This document shows, piece after piece, positions 17,287 through 26,580 of a stretch of 42,191 bases of DNA. Made by a program: the position numbers and the translations under genes. The stretch is from Gammaproteobacteria bacterium (GTDB lineage: Bacteria; Pseudomonadota; Gammaproteobacteria; Thiohalomonadales; Thiohalomonadaceae), in assembly GCA_015231435.1 (NCBI GenBank), contig JADGBN010000012.1:1-42191 (forward strand). Reading direction: 5' to 3'. A model generated the notes under the pieces. That model did not search any database. It saw only the letters and a program-made list of their open reading frames with translations, and was not told the DNA's origin. Each line of letters begins with the position of its first letter. Positions within the stretch are counted from its first letter, which is position 1.

Positions 17287-17354
17287 ATTCGTCACGCCGC
17301 TATTATAGGCTCACTCCCATACTGCGGGCACACTTCAGTCTCTCCAAAACCAGC

Positions 17355-17384
17355 TTGCCTCTTGTTGAACCGCTCTGGCATAAT
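17355..17384 (+). promoter_or_regulatory. Possible sigma-70 promoter for the ModA-like / GGDEF-EAL / GIDE operon
   Basis: TTGCCT (17355-17360), 18 bp, CATAAT (17379-17384), about 67 bp before the ATG at 17451. A TATAAT at 17405-17410 is an alternative -10 but lacks a good -35. Weak match only. Confidence 0.3.
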
Positions 17385-17450
17385 CACGCGCAGCGGGTTA
17401 ACTCTATAATAACAACCGACCCTGTTCACTCTTCTCATTCGGATATCACC

Positions 17451-18221
17451 ATGGGCAACCGTCATTCGCTCTACCTGCGTTATCTGTTGCTTTCTCTGAC
17501 ACTCATCCCCTCTGCGACTGCAGCGGCCGAGACGCTTAAACTGGCGATTGCCAACTCTACTTGCGATATTTTTTCCCAAGTCAACCAGCGCTTTAGCGCC
17601 GCCCAGCCGATTCAACTGGAGTTAACCTGCAAGGCTTCAGGCCTGCTTGCCAAAGGGTTACAGGGCAAGGTGATTGATGCCGACCTCTTTATCTCGGCAA
17701 ACCAGGAGTGGATGGACTATATGATTAAAGAAAAACTGGTTAACCCGGAGGAGGTCACCACACCTTGGCGTAACCATCTGGTCGTCGCCACCGCCCGCAG
17801 CAGCGCACTAGCCATCGACCGCTGGGAAGATCTGGCCTCTCCTGCGGTGCAGGAAATTCTTATCGGCGACCCCTCCCTTGCTCCGTTTGGACGTTACGCG
17901 AAACAGGCACTACAGCGGACAGATCTCTGGCCACAGGTTATTCACAAAATTAGCAGCAGAAAAAATATCGCCATTCTTGCGGAAGATCTCAACACTGCAG
18001 GCGAGGGGAGCGTTGGCATTCTCTTTGGTAGCAACCTTACCCCGGGGCATCGGCTGCTCTTTCGTGTCAATCCCGACTGGCACGATGCGGTTCGCTACTA
18101 TATGGCACCCTTAGCTAACAGCACAAAGCGCGACACTGTCGCCAAGCTAATCTCTTTCTTAGCCAGCGATCCGATCACTGCCCTCTTTACTGAACATGGC
18201 TATATCTCGGGCCAACCCTGA
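17451..18221 (+). CDS. ModA-like periplasmic solute-binding protein
   Basis: A 256-aa precursor. ATG 17451 is chosen because it opens a good signal peptide (hydrophobic YLLLSLTLIPSATAAAE, cleavage probably near AAA-E); the in-frame extension to 17229 runs through an ERIC-like repeat. The mature part has the molybdate/tungstate-binding protein layout: LKLAIANSTC, CKASGLLAKGLQGKVIDADLF, ISANQEWMDYM and a C-terminal LISFLASDPITALF. No ModB/ModC transporter genes follow; instead the stop is directly abutted by a GGDEF/EAL membrane protein. It may therefore deliver a ligand signal to that receptor rather than serve transport. Ligand identity (molybdate, other anion or phosphonate-like) cannot be told. 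Confidence 0.78.
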   Translation: MGNRHSLYLRYLLLSLTLIPSATAAAETLKLAIANSTCDIFSQVNQRFSAAQPIQLELTCKASGLLAKGLQGKVIDADLFISANQEWMDYMIKEKLVNPEEVTTPWRNHLVVATARSSALAIDRWEDLASPAVQEILIGDPSLAPFGRYAKQALQRTDLWPQVIHKISSRKNIAILAEDLNTAGEGSVGILFGSNLTPGHRLLFRVNPDWHDAVRYYMAPLANSTKRDTVAKLISFLASDPITALFTEHGYISGQP

Positions 18222-20756
18222 GTGCCTGCGATCCTGATGATTCTTCAGATTAACCACAGATCGTTATTTACGCAGTTTCTCCTGCCGATGATTACCATTG
18301 GCACCCTCGGAGGGGTCATCTCGATCTTCTTTGCGCTCATGCTTTACCAAGATGTGAACCATCTGGGGGAGAGCTATCGCAGTGGCAGTCTCAGATTGCG
18401 TCAACTTGAGTCTATCGAAAACAGTTTTTTAAACTATCGTACCCTCGGCCTAAAGCATCTCACCAGTGAAAGTGCTGCGACAATGGAGAGACTTCGCCAG
18501 CAGCTTCGTAAAGAGTTACAGGCCATTCAATATAACAATGTGTACTTTGGCAACGAAAGGGGCATGACAAACAGCAGCAACCCCAGTCGGCGTGAAACGC
18601 TACGACAAGCCCTCGACGCCTATACTAAGCAGATGGAGGTGGCACTTATTCTTAGTCAGGATTTTGAAAAGGAGAGGGCATTTCAGCTGCTTGCCAAGGC
18701 TGAAGAGGAGCAGATGAGCCCCATTAACAGCAACCTCCAGCACCTGAAACGGCTGAACTTTGAACAGGCGGCAAATCTGCGCGAATCGCTCATTGGCGCG
18801 GCGGGTAACAGTTTAACGATTACCCTTCTCTTCAGTATGGGGGGATTGCTGTTGGTGGTGATAATTACCTTTGTCATCATTCGTCGCACAATTCGCCGCC
18901 TTGCCACACTGATGCAGTGGTCACAGGAGATCTCCCGTGGCCAGTTTGAACTTCCCTTAGCGGAGGAGTCCGGTGATGAGGTTGGGCGACTCGCCATCAC
19001 GATGCGAAAAATGGCAAACAGTATTCACCAGGCGCAGCTGGCTCTGGCAAAGGCGAAAGAGCAGGCCGAAGCGAATGCTGATGCGCTGCGCATTTACGCC
19101 AACGCCTTTGCCAAGAGTGGTGATGCGATTATTATCACCGACCGCGATAACCGTATTATTAACACCAATGCCGCCTTTACGCGTCAAACGGGCTTCTCCC
19201 TTGAGGAGGTAAAAGGCAAAAATCCCGCCATGCTGGGCAGCGGTCAGACCAGCAAGGAGTTCTATCAAAAAATGTGGCAGGCACTCGATCAGGAGAGCTA
19301 CTGGCAAGGTGAAGTGTGGGATCGGAAAAAGAGCGGTGAAATCTACCCAAACTGGGCGGCTATCTCTGCTATTCGTAACGAACTCAATGAGGTGGAGTTC
19401 TATATTGCCAACCTCAGTGATATTTCAGCCAGTAAAGCGAGTGACGCCCATATCGAGCAGCTCGCCCATTACGATGTTCTCACCGGTCTCTTCAACCGTT
19501 TTAGCCTTGAGGAGCAGCTTGACCTTGCGATTCACCAGAGCGAAAACTGTGAACAGCCGCTTGCCCTGCTGCTAATTAATCTTGATCGCTTTAAAAATAT
19601 GAATGACTCCTTCGGCCACCACAACGCCGACATGATATTGGTTACTGTCGCCAGCCGCCTGAAAACCGTCGTTAAAGAGCACGACATTATTGCCCGGATT
19701 GCCGGGGATGAGTTTGTCATTGTCCTCACTTCACTAAAGCGTGCGGATCAGGCGGTACTTATCGCCGAGAGCGTTCTCGCGCTGCTTGCCGCCCCCGTCA
19801 CCCTCAAAGGGCAAGATCTCATCATGAGCGCCAGCATCGGTCTTTGCTACTATGCAAAGGATAGTCACGATGTCGATACGTTATTGCGCAATGCCAGCGT
19901 GGCCATGTTCCATGCCAAAAGTCAGGGGCGGGGAAACTATCAACTGTTTAATCCCGCGATGCTGGCCGCCGCGCAGGAGCGACTGCAAATTGAGAGTGAC
20001 CTGCGCGATGCGCTGCAACAACAGCAGTTTTCACTCCACTACCAACCCCAGATAAACGCCAGCAACGGTATAATTATGGGGGTCGAAGCGCTGCTACGCT
20101 GGCAACACCCCAATGGTCAATGGATAGCTCCCGACAAATTTATCCCCATCGCGGAAGAGTGTGGCCTCATTAACGACATTGGTACCTGGGTGCTTGAGCA
20201 GGCGTGCCGACAACTCGCCCTTTGGCACCATACCCTGCAACAGCCCCTGCGTATGGCCGTCAACCTTTCTGCAAAGCAGCTGCAAATGCCAGATCTAATT
20301 GAAATTGTCAGCAATAACCTACAACGTAATCAGCTTGAGGGGTATGAGCTTGAACTTGAAATCACCGAAACTGCGGCAATGAACGACCCGCAACTAGCGG
20401 TGACCCAGTTAGTCGGGTTACGACGTCTCGGCGTCACCCTCGCCATTGATGATTTTGGTACCGGCTACTCCTCCCTTGCCTACCTTAAAAGGCTGCCAAT
20501 CAATATCTTAAAGCTTGACCGCAGTTTTGTGATGGATATTGAGCACGATGCCGGTAACGCCGAAATTAGTATTGCCACGGTTGCCCTCGCCCATACCCTG
20601 GGTCTAAAAGTGATCGCCGAGGGGGTTGAAAATACGGTACAACGCGACTTTCTCACCCGCCACCACTGCGACTATCTGCAGGGCTACCTCTTTTCCAAGC
20701 CGCTGCCAGCCACGGCAATTCCTGACTTTATCACCACCTATCAACAAAACTTATGA
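18222..20756 (+). CDS. Membrane HAMP-PAS-GGDEF-EAL protein (cyclic di-GMP synthase/phosphodiesterase)
   Basis: An 844-aa protein from GTG 18222, which follows the preceding stop with no gap; ATG 18237 (839 aa) is the alternative. Two membrane helices (~16-38 and ~193-217) enclose a periplasmic helical domain, followed by HAMP (~215-270), PAS (~285-405), GGDEF (~415-575) and EAL (~590-835). The GGDEF signature reads AGDEF (494-498), a variant found in active enzymes. The EAL domain has EAL at 622-624, [22 protein letters not shown] and AEGVE, so phosphodiesterase residues look intact. The periplasmic domain is ideally placed to contact the binding protein encoded immediately upstream. Its stop overlaps the next gene (ATGA at 20753). 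Confidence 0.93.
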   Translation: MPAILMILQINHRSLFTQFLLPMITIGTLGGVISIFFALMLYQDVNHLGESYRSGSLRLRQLESIENSFLNYRTLGLKHLTSESAATMERLRQQLRKELQAIQYNNVYFGNERGMTNSSNPSRRETLRQALDAYTKQMEVALILSQDFEKERAFQLLAKAEEEQMSPINSNLQHLKRLNFEQAANLRESLIGAAGNSLTITLLFSMGGLLLVVIITFVIIRRTIRRLATLMQWSQEISRGQFELPLAEESGDEVGRLAITMRKMANSIHQAQLALAKAKEQAEANADALRIYANAFAKSGDAIIITDRDNRIINTNAAFTRQTGFSLEEVKGKNPAMLGSGQTSKEFYQKMWQALDQESYWQGEVWDRKKSGEIYPNWAAISAIRNELNEVEFYIANLSDISASKASDAHIEQLAHYDVLTGLFNRFSLEEQLDLAIHQSENCEQPLALLLINLDRFKNMNDSFGHHNADMILVTVASRLKTVVKEHDIIARIAGDEFVIVLTSLKRADQAVLIAESVLALLAAPVTLKGQDLIMSASIGLCYYAKDSHDVDTLLRNASVAMFHAKSQGRGNYQLFNPAMLAAAQERLQIESDLRDALQQQQFSLHYQPQINASNGIIMGVEALLRWQHPNGQWIAPDKFIPIAEECGLINDIGTWVLEQACRQLALWHHTLQQPLRMAVNLSAKQLQMPDLIEIVSNNLQRNQLEGYELELEITETAAMNDPQLAVTQLVGLRRLGVTLAIDDFGTGYSSLAYLKRLPINILKLDRSFVMDIEHDAGNAEISIATVALAHTLGLKVIAEGVENTVQRDFLTRHHCDYLQGYLFSKPLPATAIPDFITTYQQNL

Positions 20757-21547
20757 ACATCTACCTTATCCTCGCCCTGTTAGCTGCGGTGGCTACCGCG
20801 CTACTCTTCTGGTTTGCCCATCAAGTTGGCAAAAAAATTCATCTCATATTAGAGACGGAGGCCGTCTCAATCGCCTTTTTGCAAGAGCTGCAACAATCGA
20901 TGCAGGAGAGCGTCGGCGCCGGATCGATGCACTACTTCACCGAGGTAAATGGCAGCGCCATCTCCCCTGCGCCACTGCTTAGCCCGCTTGGTCAGGTGGC
21001 GTGCGTCTATTATCAAATGAAGGTAAGCCGACGCTACGAAGAGAGCTACTACAGCCGTGACAAGGAGGGTAATCGCACCCACCATACCCGCAGTGGCAGT
21101 GACACCATTAGTGATGAGAGCCGCTTCGCCCCCCTCGAAATTGAGGATGCGAGCGGCCGCCTAACCATCGACCCACAGGGGGCAGAGTTACGCCCGCTCA
21201 CCACCTTTGACCGTTTTGAACCTGCTCGCGCCGGTGCGGTGCTGAACATCGGTGACTATCAGTTAACCATCCCCGAACAGCTCAAACAGGGGGAGCAGCG
21301 CACCCTTGGCTACCACTTTCACGAAACCGCCATCCCGCTACAGCAGACGCTCTATGTCATGGGTGAGGTCAATGACCGTGATGGCACGCTGGTGCTGGAG
21401 AGATCCGCCAATAAAGCGCATCGTTTTATCATTAGTTGCGAAACGGAGGAGGCGCTGCTTGCCGCCGCCCAGAGACAACAGCAGTATCTGAAGATCGCAG
21501 CCGTTGTTGCCCTATTGGCGGCGGTGATTCTCCCCTTCTTTGCCTAA
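20753..21547 (+). CDS. GIDE-domain membrane protein (prokaryotic MUL1/GIDE-like)
   Basis: A 264-aa protein with an N-terminal membrane helix (~4-22) and a C-terminal one (~246-262). The region between includes a central part with [19 protein letters not shown] and later [19 protein letters not shown]. This arrangement matches the GIDE domain, known from the eukaryotic mitochondrial E3 ligase MUL1 and from uncharacterised bacterial proteins; no RING domain is present here. The topology would place the middle domain on one side of the inner membrane. It overlaps the GGDEF/EAL stop by ATGA and is therefore coupled to it. Biochemical role unknown. Confidence 0.72.
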   Translation: MNIYLILALLAAVATALLFWFAHQVGKKIHLILETEAVSIAFLQELQQSMQESVGAGSMHYFTEVNGSAISPAPLLSPLGQVACVYYQMKVSRRYEESYYSRDKEGNRTHHTRSGSDTISDESRFAPLEIEDASGRLTIDPQGAELRPLTTFDRFEPARAGAVLNIGDYQLTIPEQLKQGEQRTLGYHFHETAIPLQQTLYVMGEVNDRDGTLVLERSANKAHRFIISCETEEALLAAAQRQQQYLKIAAVVALLAAVILPFFA

Positions 21548-21584
21548 AAGCATATAATGTGCACTTTTTCATCGGAGCTACCCT

Positions 21585-22328
21585 ATGCACACCCTGTTTC
21601 GCCCGCTATTAACCACCCTGATGCTACTTTCGCTCACCGGCCTCTGTTATGCGGCTGCCGCCCTGCAACAACGCGATATTAAGGTTGGCGATGGCGACAC
21701 AGCCGTGCGCTTTAGCAAAGTGAGCGTTCACTACAGCGGCTGGTTGGAGAACGGCACCAAGTTCGACTCCAGTCTTGATCGTAGCCAGCCCTTTGAATTC
21801 ACGATTGGCGCGGGGCAGGTGATTAGTGGTTGGGAGCAGGGAGTTGTCGGTATGCGGGTTGGTGGCAAGCGCGAACTGATTATTCCACCCGAGCTTGGCT
21901 ATGGTAAACGTGGTGCGGCGGGGGTGATCCCGGCTGACGCAACGCTGCGCTTTGAGATTGAACTACTGGGGGTCACCCCGCCAGCATTTCATTCAATTAA
22001 TAACCCGGAGACAGAGGATTATCTTAGCAAGGGGATTAAGATAATTGATATTCGCCTTCCTGAAGAGTGGAAACAGACCGGCGTTATCAAAGAGAGTATT
22101 CGCCTGACTGCTTTTAATGCCCGCGGTCAGCTGATACCCACCTTTGCCGATGAACTTGCCAAGCTGGTTAGCAAAGATGAACCCTTTATGATCATCTGCA
22201 GAACCGGCAACCGCACCAGCGTTCTCGCCCAGGCTTTAAGCGAGCGACTTGGCTATAAAAATGTTCTGAACGTTGAGAAAGGGATCACCCACTGGATTAA
22301 AGAGGGGTTGCCAGTAAGCAAGGATTAA
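21585..22328 (+). CDS. Exported FKBP-type prolyl isomerase fused to a rhodanese domain
   Basis: A 247-aa protein. Residues 1-24 are a signal peptide ([18 protein letters not shown]). Residues ~28-130 are a complete FKBP domain ([64 protein letters not shown]). Residues ~135-245 are a rhodanese-like domain with active-site C205 in [11 protein letters not shown] and an [10 protein letters not shown]-terminal signature. FKBPs isomerise Xaa-Pro bonds; rhodaneses carry persulfide sulfur or act as thiol sensors. The fused, exported form suggests a periplasmic folding factor with thiol or sulfur handling. The gene is monocistronic in appearance, 37 bp after the GIDE gene. Confidence 0.9.
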   Translation: MHTLFRPLLTTLMLLSLTGLCYAAAALQQRDIKVGDGDTAVRFSKVSVHYSGWLENGTKFDSSLDRSQPFEFTIGAGQVISGWEQGVVGMRVGGKRELIIPPELGYGKRGAAGVIPADATLRFEIELLGVTPPAFHSINNPETEDYLSKGIKIIDIRLPEEWKQTGVIKESIRLTAFNARGQLIPTFADELAKLVSKDEPFMIICRTGNRTSVLAQALSERLGYKNVLNVEKGITHWIKEGLPVSKD

Positions 22329-22357
22329 CGCAAACGGGCATTAACAGCATTATGCAA

Positions 22358-22918
22358 TCAACCAAACGACTGCCTGGTAAACTCGGTCGCCTGACATTTT
22401 GGGCAGTTTGGAATGCGTAATGGCTGGGTAAAGGTGATGGTTTCGCCACACTCCAAGCAGACCAGCGTACCGATACCGCCAATCTCACCACTGTGCCAGA
22501 GAACCGCCACCGGATTGTCGGAGTCGGCCTCTTGGCGCAGGGTATCGGTAAACTGCTGGAGTTCGACACGGGTACGGTCAACTGACTGGACAAAGGCCTC
22601 GGCAAGCGTTGTTTCAATTAGCGCCAGATCAAAACGTAGCCAGTCGCGTAACTCACTCCCGCCCTGAATTAAAAAACGCGCCGCATCATCCAGATCACGT
22701 TTTAGATAGTCGCCGATACGCTGCTGCTCCTCTCGACTTAACTCCTGCAACTCGGAAAGCTGTTCCGGCAGGGAGTCAATCTGCTGATAGAGTGTCAGAT
22801 CTGGCTGGCTATCGCTGCGGTAGAGGTTATGTAGCTTTAGTAACAGCTGATGATAAGCCGTTGCAAACTGCTCACCCACGCCACCCTCCGATGGTGAATT
22901 GCCCCTGTGCTCACTCAT
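22358..22918 (-). CDS. Zinc-ribbon protein of the DUF1451 (YbeL-like) family
   Basis: A 186-aa protein; the start is ATG 22918, preceded by AGGAGG. It is helical and charged through residues ~15-130 (LQELSREEQQRIGDYLKRDL) and ends in a zinc ribbon (LVCLECGETITF ... IPNCPKCQATEF) with four cysteines. This is the layout of the DUF1451/YbeL family, whose function is unknown. The start overlaps the stop of the 81-aa gene upstream (ATGA), so the two small zinc-binding proteins are made together. Confidence 0.82.
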   Translation of the reverse strand: MSEHRGNSPSEGGVGEQFATAYHQLLLKLHNLYRSDSQPDLTLYQQIDSLPEQLSELQELSREEQQRIGDYLKRDLDDAARFLIQGGSELRDWLRFDLALIETTLAEAFVQSVDRTRVELQQFTDTLRQEADSDNPVAVLWHSGEIGGIGTLVCLECGETITFTQPLRIPNCPKCQATEFTRQSFG

Positions 22919-23160
22919 AAATCCTCCTGTTGATGGCGTTGCATTATTTCCCGGCAATCAGGACAGATATGTCGCCCCGATGCATCAATCACCCAACCAG
23001 AACTTAAGGCAGCCTCCGGCGTTGCCACTTCAAGCCAGCGCCGACCATCGGTAATACGTCGCCCCGAGCGGGTATTACGCTTATCACTGCGACGATAATC
23101 GGGAATACGCACGCCATCATGGTTACAGATGTCACAAAACAGAAAAGTACGAATCGACAT
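22915..23160 (-). CDS. Small putative zinc-binding protein
   Basis: An 81-aa protein with FCDICNHDGVR near the N-terminus and HICPDCREIM near the C-terminus, i.e. two CxxC pairs that could bind one zinc ion. The middle is basic (SDKRNTRSGRRITDGRRW). I do not recognise the family. The ATGA overlap with the DUF1451 gene argues that it is a real gene and that the products work in the same process. Confidence 0.65.
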   Translation of the reverse strand: MSIRTFLFCDICNHDGVRIPDYRRSDKRNTRSGRRITDGRRWLEVATPEAALSSGWVIDASGRHICPDCREIMQRHQQEDL

Positions 23161-23186
23161 AGAAGCAGCCCTAGCAAATGGTTATC

Positions 23187-23573
23187 CTAACACTCGTTAC
23201 GTTCAATGCGCTCAAAAATATTAATCACATTATCAAAACTCTTTTTAAATTCAGACCACGCCGCACTACTCCAACTTTTCTGTGATCTCCAGTTGGCATG
23301 AAGATCTTTAACAGCGCTCGATAACCCCTTTTGCCCCTCTACCTGCGCTGCCGCCTGCAAAGATTTTGTCATTTTTTCCATTGAGCTCGCCAGATCACGG
23401 TGGCCAGCAACCTGCGCAGCACTCAAACTATCCAGGTAGTAGGCCACCGAATCGATAGCTGAGACAGTCTCATCCAGATCATCACAGCTTAACCCTGCTG
23501 CCGACAACGCAGTTGCGGTAAAAAGTGTGGCAGCAAACGCAACAACGAGGGAAAAACGGTGAACAACGTTCAT
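23187..23573 (-). CDS. Small exported protein of unknown function
   Basis: A 128-aa precursor. ATG 23573 is chosen because GAGG lies 6 nt upstream and it opens a signal peptide (FSLVVAFAATLFTATALSAAG); the frame extends to a TTG at 23585 without support. The mature part is ~100 aa, mostly helical, with a cysteine near each end (LSCDDL and ERNEC), which could pair in the periplasm. No known domain is recognised. It stands alone between the zinc protein pair and the pentapeptide-repeat gene. Confidence 0.6.
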   Translation of the reverse strand: MNVVHRFSLVVAFAATLFTATALSAAGLSCDDLDETVSAIDSVAYYLDSLSAAQVAGHRDLASSMEKMTKSLQAAAQVEGQKGLSSAVKDLHANWRSQKSWSSAAWSEFKKSFDNVINIFERIERNEC

Positions 23574-23640
23574 TAACAACCTCAAAAATTAAAGTTAACA
23601 GGGGAGCTAAAAGGGAGTGGTTAAATAGTAAACAGTGACA

Positions 23641-24498
23641 CTAACGTAGGTTAGCCTGCTTACTGCTTGGAATATTGGCATTAAGCGCCAAGGAGAAGTT
23701 GGCAAAATCGAGGGTGGCAGTATCCAAGCCAACACCGGCAAAGTTGGCACTTTCAACATTGGCACTGCGTAAGTTGGCACCACTCATGCGTGCGTAGGAG
23801 AGATTGGCCTGACGTAGATTGGCGCGCGACAGATCTGCTGTTTGCAGGGTCGTTCGCGAGAGATTAGCGCCGCTTAGATTACACTGTTGTAACTTGGCAC
23901 GGGTGAGAATTGCTGGTTGCTGTGTCTCCTCACCGCTAAACAGCGCATGACTCAAATTGGCACCATTCAAATTGGCGAAATTCAGTCGTACCCCGCAGAG
24001 ATCGGCATCACTTAAATCAGCACCCTGCAGATCGACCTCAACCATTTTGGCATCACAAAGCGTGGTGCGTTTGAGAGTGGCTGCACCCAGAAGTGCCCGC
24101 GACATCTCTGCTTGACTTAAATCGGCATCGCTTAAATCAGCCCCAGCAAGGTTTACATTTTGTAAGTCAGTACCAATCATCTGTGCACCAATTAGACTCG
24201 CCTGACTCAAATTAGCAGCGGCAGCACTATTTTGATGTCCCAATAACGCCTTGGAGAGGTTGGCACCATCGAGTTTGCAGCGCTGCATCGAGGCGCGCTG
24301 CAAATTGGCACCATGCAGCTTTGCGCCACTCAAATCAGCATCATCCAAAATAGCACTACTTAAATTACAGCGACTCAGATCCTGTTGACGCAAGTCAGCT
24401 TTGGTTAAATTCAGATCACGCAAATCAGCTCCCGCTAAAGTAGCTCCCTCAACAGCGTAGAGCACCACACCGCTGCCCATCTCCTTAATCTCAACCAC
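23641..24498 (-). CDS. Pentapeptide-repeat protein
   Basis: A 285-aa protein made almost wholly of A(D/N)LxX repeats from residue ~17 to the end (LAGADLRDLNLTKADLRQQD, then ANLQRASMQ, ANLNGANLS). Such proteins form a right-handed four-sided beta helix; some (Qnr, MfpA) mimic DNA and protect gyrase, most have no known role. The start is a GTG with GGAGA 7 nt upstream. No extra domain or signal peptide is present, so it is cytoplasmic. The repetitive DNA on this stretch is coding and should not be mistaken for an array. Confidence 0.9.
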   Translation of the reverse strand: MVEIKEMGSGVVLYAVEGATLAGADLRDLNLTKADLRQQDLSRCNLSSAILDDADLSGAKLHGANLQRASMQRCKLDGANLSKALLGHQNSAAAANLSQASLIGAQMIGTDLQNVNLAGADLSDADLSQAEMSRALLGAATLKRTTLCDAKMVEVDLQGADLSDADLCGVRLNFANLNGANLSHALFSGEETQQPAILTRAKLQQCNLSGANLSRTTLQTADLSRANLRQANLSYARMSGANLRSANVESANFAGVGLDTATLDFANFSLALNANIPSSKQANLR

Positions 24499-24527
24499 AA
24501 CCCGTTCTCCTTTTTCTTCGGTTATAT

Positions 24528-25157
24528 TTAACGTTTACTACCCGTCATCTCGAGGTAGCGCTGATAGTCCCGATCATAGGTCTCAATAATCGACTGCCGC
24601 TCCTGCTGGTTACGCTCAATCATCTCTTCACGGGATTTAATCCGCTGCTGCAGGGTATCGATAGCGCTTTGCAGATCCGCAGGAATGGCCTGATTAGCTG
24701 CTTGATGTTTCTGCACACTCTCCATTTCAGAGTCAAGTTTACGTTGAAACTGGGAGATTACCTCTTTGGCATTGTTAATGGTGTTATCGATAATAGCTAC
24801 CTGCCGATCGCGCACGGCAAGAATATCTTCGGCGCGCAGATAGGTCGATAAGAGCACCTGATCCTTCTCATTTTGCAGATCGAGTTCATGCTGAATACGC
24901 CTCTCCTCAAGTAACTGCTCACGGCTCTTAGCGCGGTCAACCTCCTCAACCACCAGACCCCGCTCGTTAAATGTCTTGCTCTCCTTCTGAATATATTCAG
25001 GCGGTATCGTATCGCCACACTCTCTAACACCCTGATTATTAGTCCAGCACTTATATGATGCTGCGTCGAGCGGGGCGACACTCAAACAGGCAAAAGTCAC
25101 CACCGTGCCAATAGCAGTAGTGACCACCTGACGCGCCGATAATTGATGCTGCGGCAT
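24528..25157 (-). CDS. Exported DUF4124-like protein with coiled coil
   Basis: A 209-aa precursor from ATG 25157 (AGGA upstream); an upstream extension to 25193 lacks support. A signal peptide (VVTTAIGTVVTFACLSVAPLDAAS) is followed by SYKCWTNNQGVRECGDTIPP, the short motif typical of DUF4124 proteins, which in gammaproteobacteria precedes a variable C-terminus. The rest (~residues 55-205) is a long charged helix/coiled coil. It is probably periplasmic, with an unknown role. A second DUF4124-like protein is encoded at 36845. Confidence 0.75.
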   Translation of the reverse strand: MPQHQLSARQVVTTAIGTVVTFACLSVAPLDAASYKCWTNNQGVRECGDTIPPEYIQKESKTFNERGLVVEEVDRAKSREQLLEERRIQHELDLQNEKDQVLLSTYLRAEDILAVRDRQVAIIDNTINNAKEVISQFQRKLDSEMESVQKHQAANQAIPADLQSAIDTLQQRIKSREEMIERNQQERQSIIETYDRDYQRYLEMTGSKR

Positions 25158-25223
25158 ACTATCCTTCCTTAATATAATTACCCAAGAAACCAAGCGGGAT
25201 GGTAGATCATCTCGCGATTAGAG

Positions 25224-26552
25224 TCACGCACTCTCGCTGGGGTGTTTACCGTTCATAATCGCCTCAATCTCCGCAATTTCACGCGGCGCGGTGGTGAGCA
25301 CCCGATGCCCCTCTTTAGTCACCAGCAGATTATCCTCAATGCGCACCCCGATATTCCACCAGCGCTTGTCAACATTTTTACTCTCTGCGGGAATATAGAG
25401 CCCCGGCTCAATGGTCAGCACCATACCCGGTTCAAAAAGACGCCAGACATCGCCGATTTTATACTCCCCAACATCATGCACATCCATACCCAACCAGTGG
25501 CCGGTACGATGCAGGTAGAACTGCTTATACCCCTCTTTACGAATAAGCGTCGCGACGCGCCCCTTAAGCAGCCCCAACTCAACCAGCCCTTTCGTCAGGA
25601 CCCGCACCGCAGCCTCATGTGGCTGATTCCAGTGGTTGCCCGGCTTAACCTCGGCCATGGCCGCCTGCTGCGCCTTTAACACCAGGACGTAAATCGCCCG
25701 CTGCTCCGCGGTAAAACGCCCGGAGACCGGAAAGGTACGGGTAATATCCGCAGCGTAGTAGTCATATTCGGCACCGGCATCGATAAGTACCAAATCACCG
25801 TTGCGCAATTTTTTATTATTATCGGTGTAGTGAAGAATACAACCATTACCACCGCCGCCAACAATTGACGGGTAGGCGACATGACGCCCGCCACGTTGCT
25901 GCATCTGATAGGTGATCTCTCCCTCCAACTGATACTCATAGAGCCCTGCACGACAATGACGCATCGCCGCCAGGTGGGCAGCACTGGAGATCGCTGCCGC
26001 CTCACACATCACCTTCACCTCGGCCGCACTTTTAAACAGACGCATCTCATGCAGCATCTGATCAAGGGCGATGAACTCGCTGGGCGCATGTACCCCAGAT
26101 CGGCTCTGCCGCCGCAACTGCTTTATCCAGTTCATCACCTGTTGGTCAAAGTCCTGATTACACCCCATCGCGTAATAGACACGGTTACGCTTCTCCAGGA
26201 GTCCGGGAAGGATCTCATCAATATCACTTATCGGAAAACTGTCATTAGCACCATAAATCTCTCGCGCCCCCTCAAGCCCCGCCCGCAGGCCATCCCAGGT
26301 CTCCCGCGCCGCATCACGCTCACGACAAAAAAGAATATACTCACCATGTTCACGACCGGGAATAATCACCGCAACCGCCTCGGGTTCGGCAAAACCGGTC
26401 AGATAGTAAAAGTCGCTGTCGGGACGATAGGGGTGATCAATATCACGGTTACGCTGGCGCACCGGCGCGGTTGGTAAAATCGCAATCGAGTAATCTCCCA
26501 TGCGGCTCATTAACTGCCGCCGCCGTCTGGCAAACTCTGTTTTTCGCAACAT
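25224..26552 (-). CDS. pepP: Xaa-Pro aminopeptidase
   Basis: A 442-aa M24 metallopeptidase of E. coli PepP length. The dinuclear metal ligands are visible as D258 (LIDAGAEYDYY), D269 (AADITRTF), H352 (HRTGHWLGMDVHD), E382 (LTIEPGLY) and E406 (GVRIEDNLL). It removes an N-terminal residue preceding proline in the cytoplasm. As in E. coli it follows a UPF0149 (ygfB-type) gene, 28 bp away, but the ubiquinone genes ubiH/ubiI that usually come next are absent here; a DUF4124-like gene takes that place. Confidence 0.95.
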   Translation of the reverse strand: MLRKTEFARRRRQLMSRMGDYSIAILPTAPVRQRNRDIDHPYRPDSDFYYLTGFAEPEAVAVIIPGREHGEYILFCRERDAARETWDGLRAGLEGAREIYGANDSFPISDIDEILPGLLEKRNRVYYAMGCNQDFDQQVMNWIKQLRRQSRSGVHAPSEFIALDQMLHEMRLFKSAAEVKVMCEAAAISSAAHLAAMRHCRAGLYEYQLEGEITYQMQQRGGRHVAYPSIVGGGGNGCILHYTDNNKKLRNGDLVLIDAGAEYDYYAADITRTFPVSGRFTAEQRAIYVLVLKAQQAAMAEVKPGNHWNQPHEAAVRVLTKGLVELGLLKGRVATLIRKEGYKQFYLHRTGHWLGMDVHDVGEYKIGDVWRLFEPGMVLTIEPGLYIPAESKNVDKRWWNIGVRIEDNLLVTKEGHRVLTTAPREIAEIEAIMNGKHPSESA

Positions 26553-26580
26553 CGCCTTCGCTATCCTTAGGGGGTAACCA

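Noticed and set aside
17229-17450. In-frame 74-codon extension of the ModA-like protein
   Set aside because: It reads through an ERIC-like repeat and non-coding DNA; the signal peptide and likely start are at 17451.
17451-18221. Molybdate transporter operon
   Set aside because: No modB or modC follow; the next genes are a GGDEF/EAL protein and a GIDE protein.
23641-24498. Regularly repeated DNA resembling a repeat array
   Set aside because: The periodicity comes from pentapeptide codons; there are no constant repeats with unique spacers, so it is not CRISPR.
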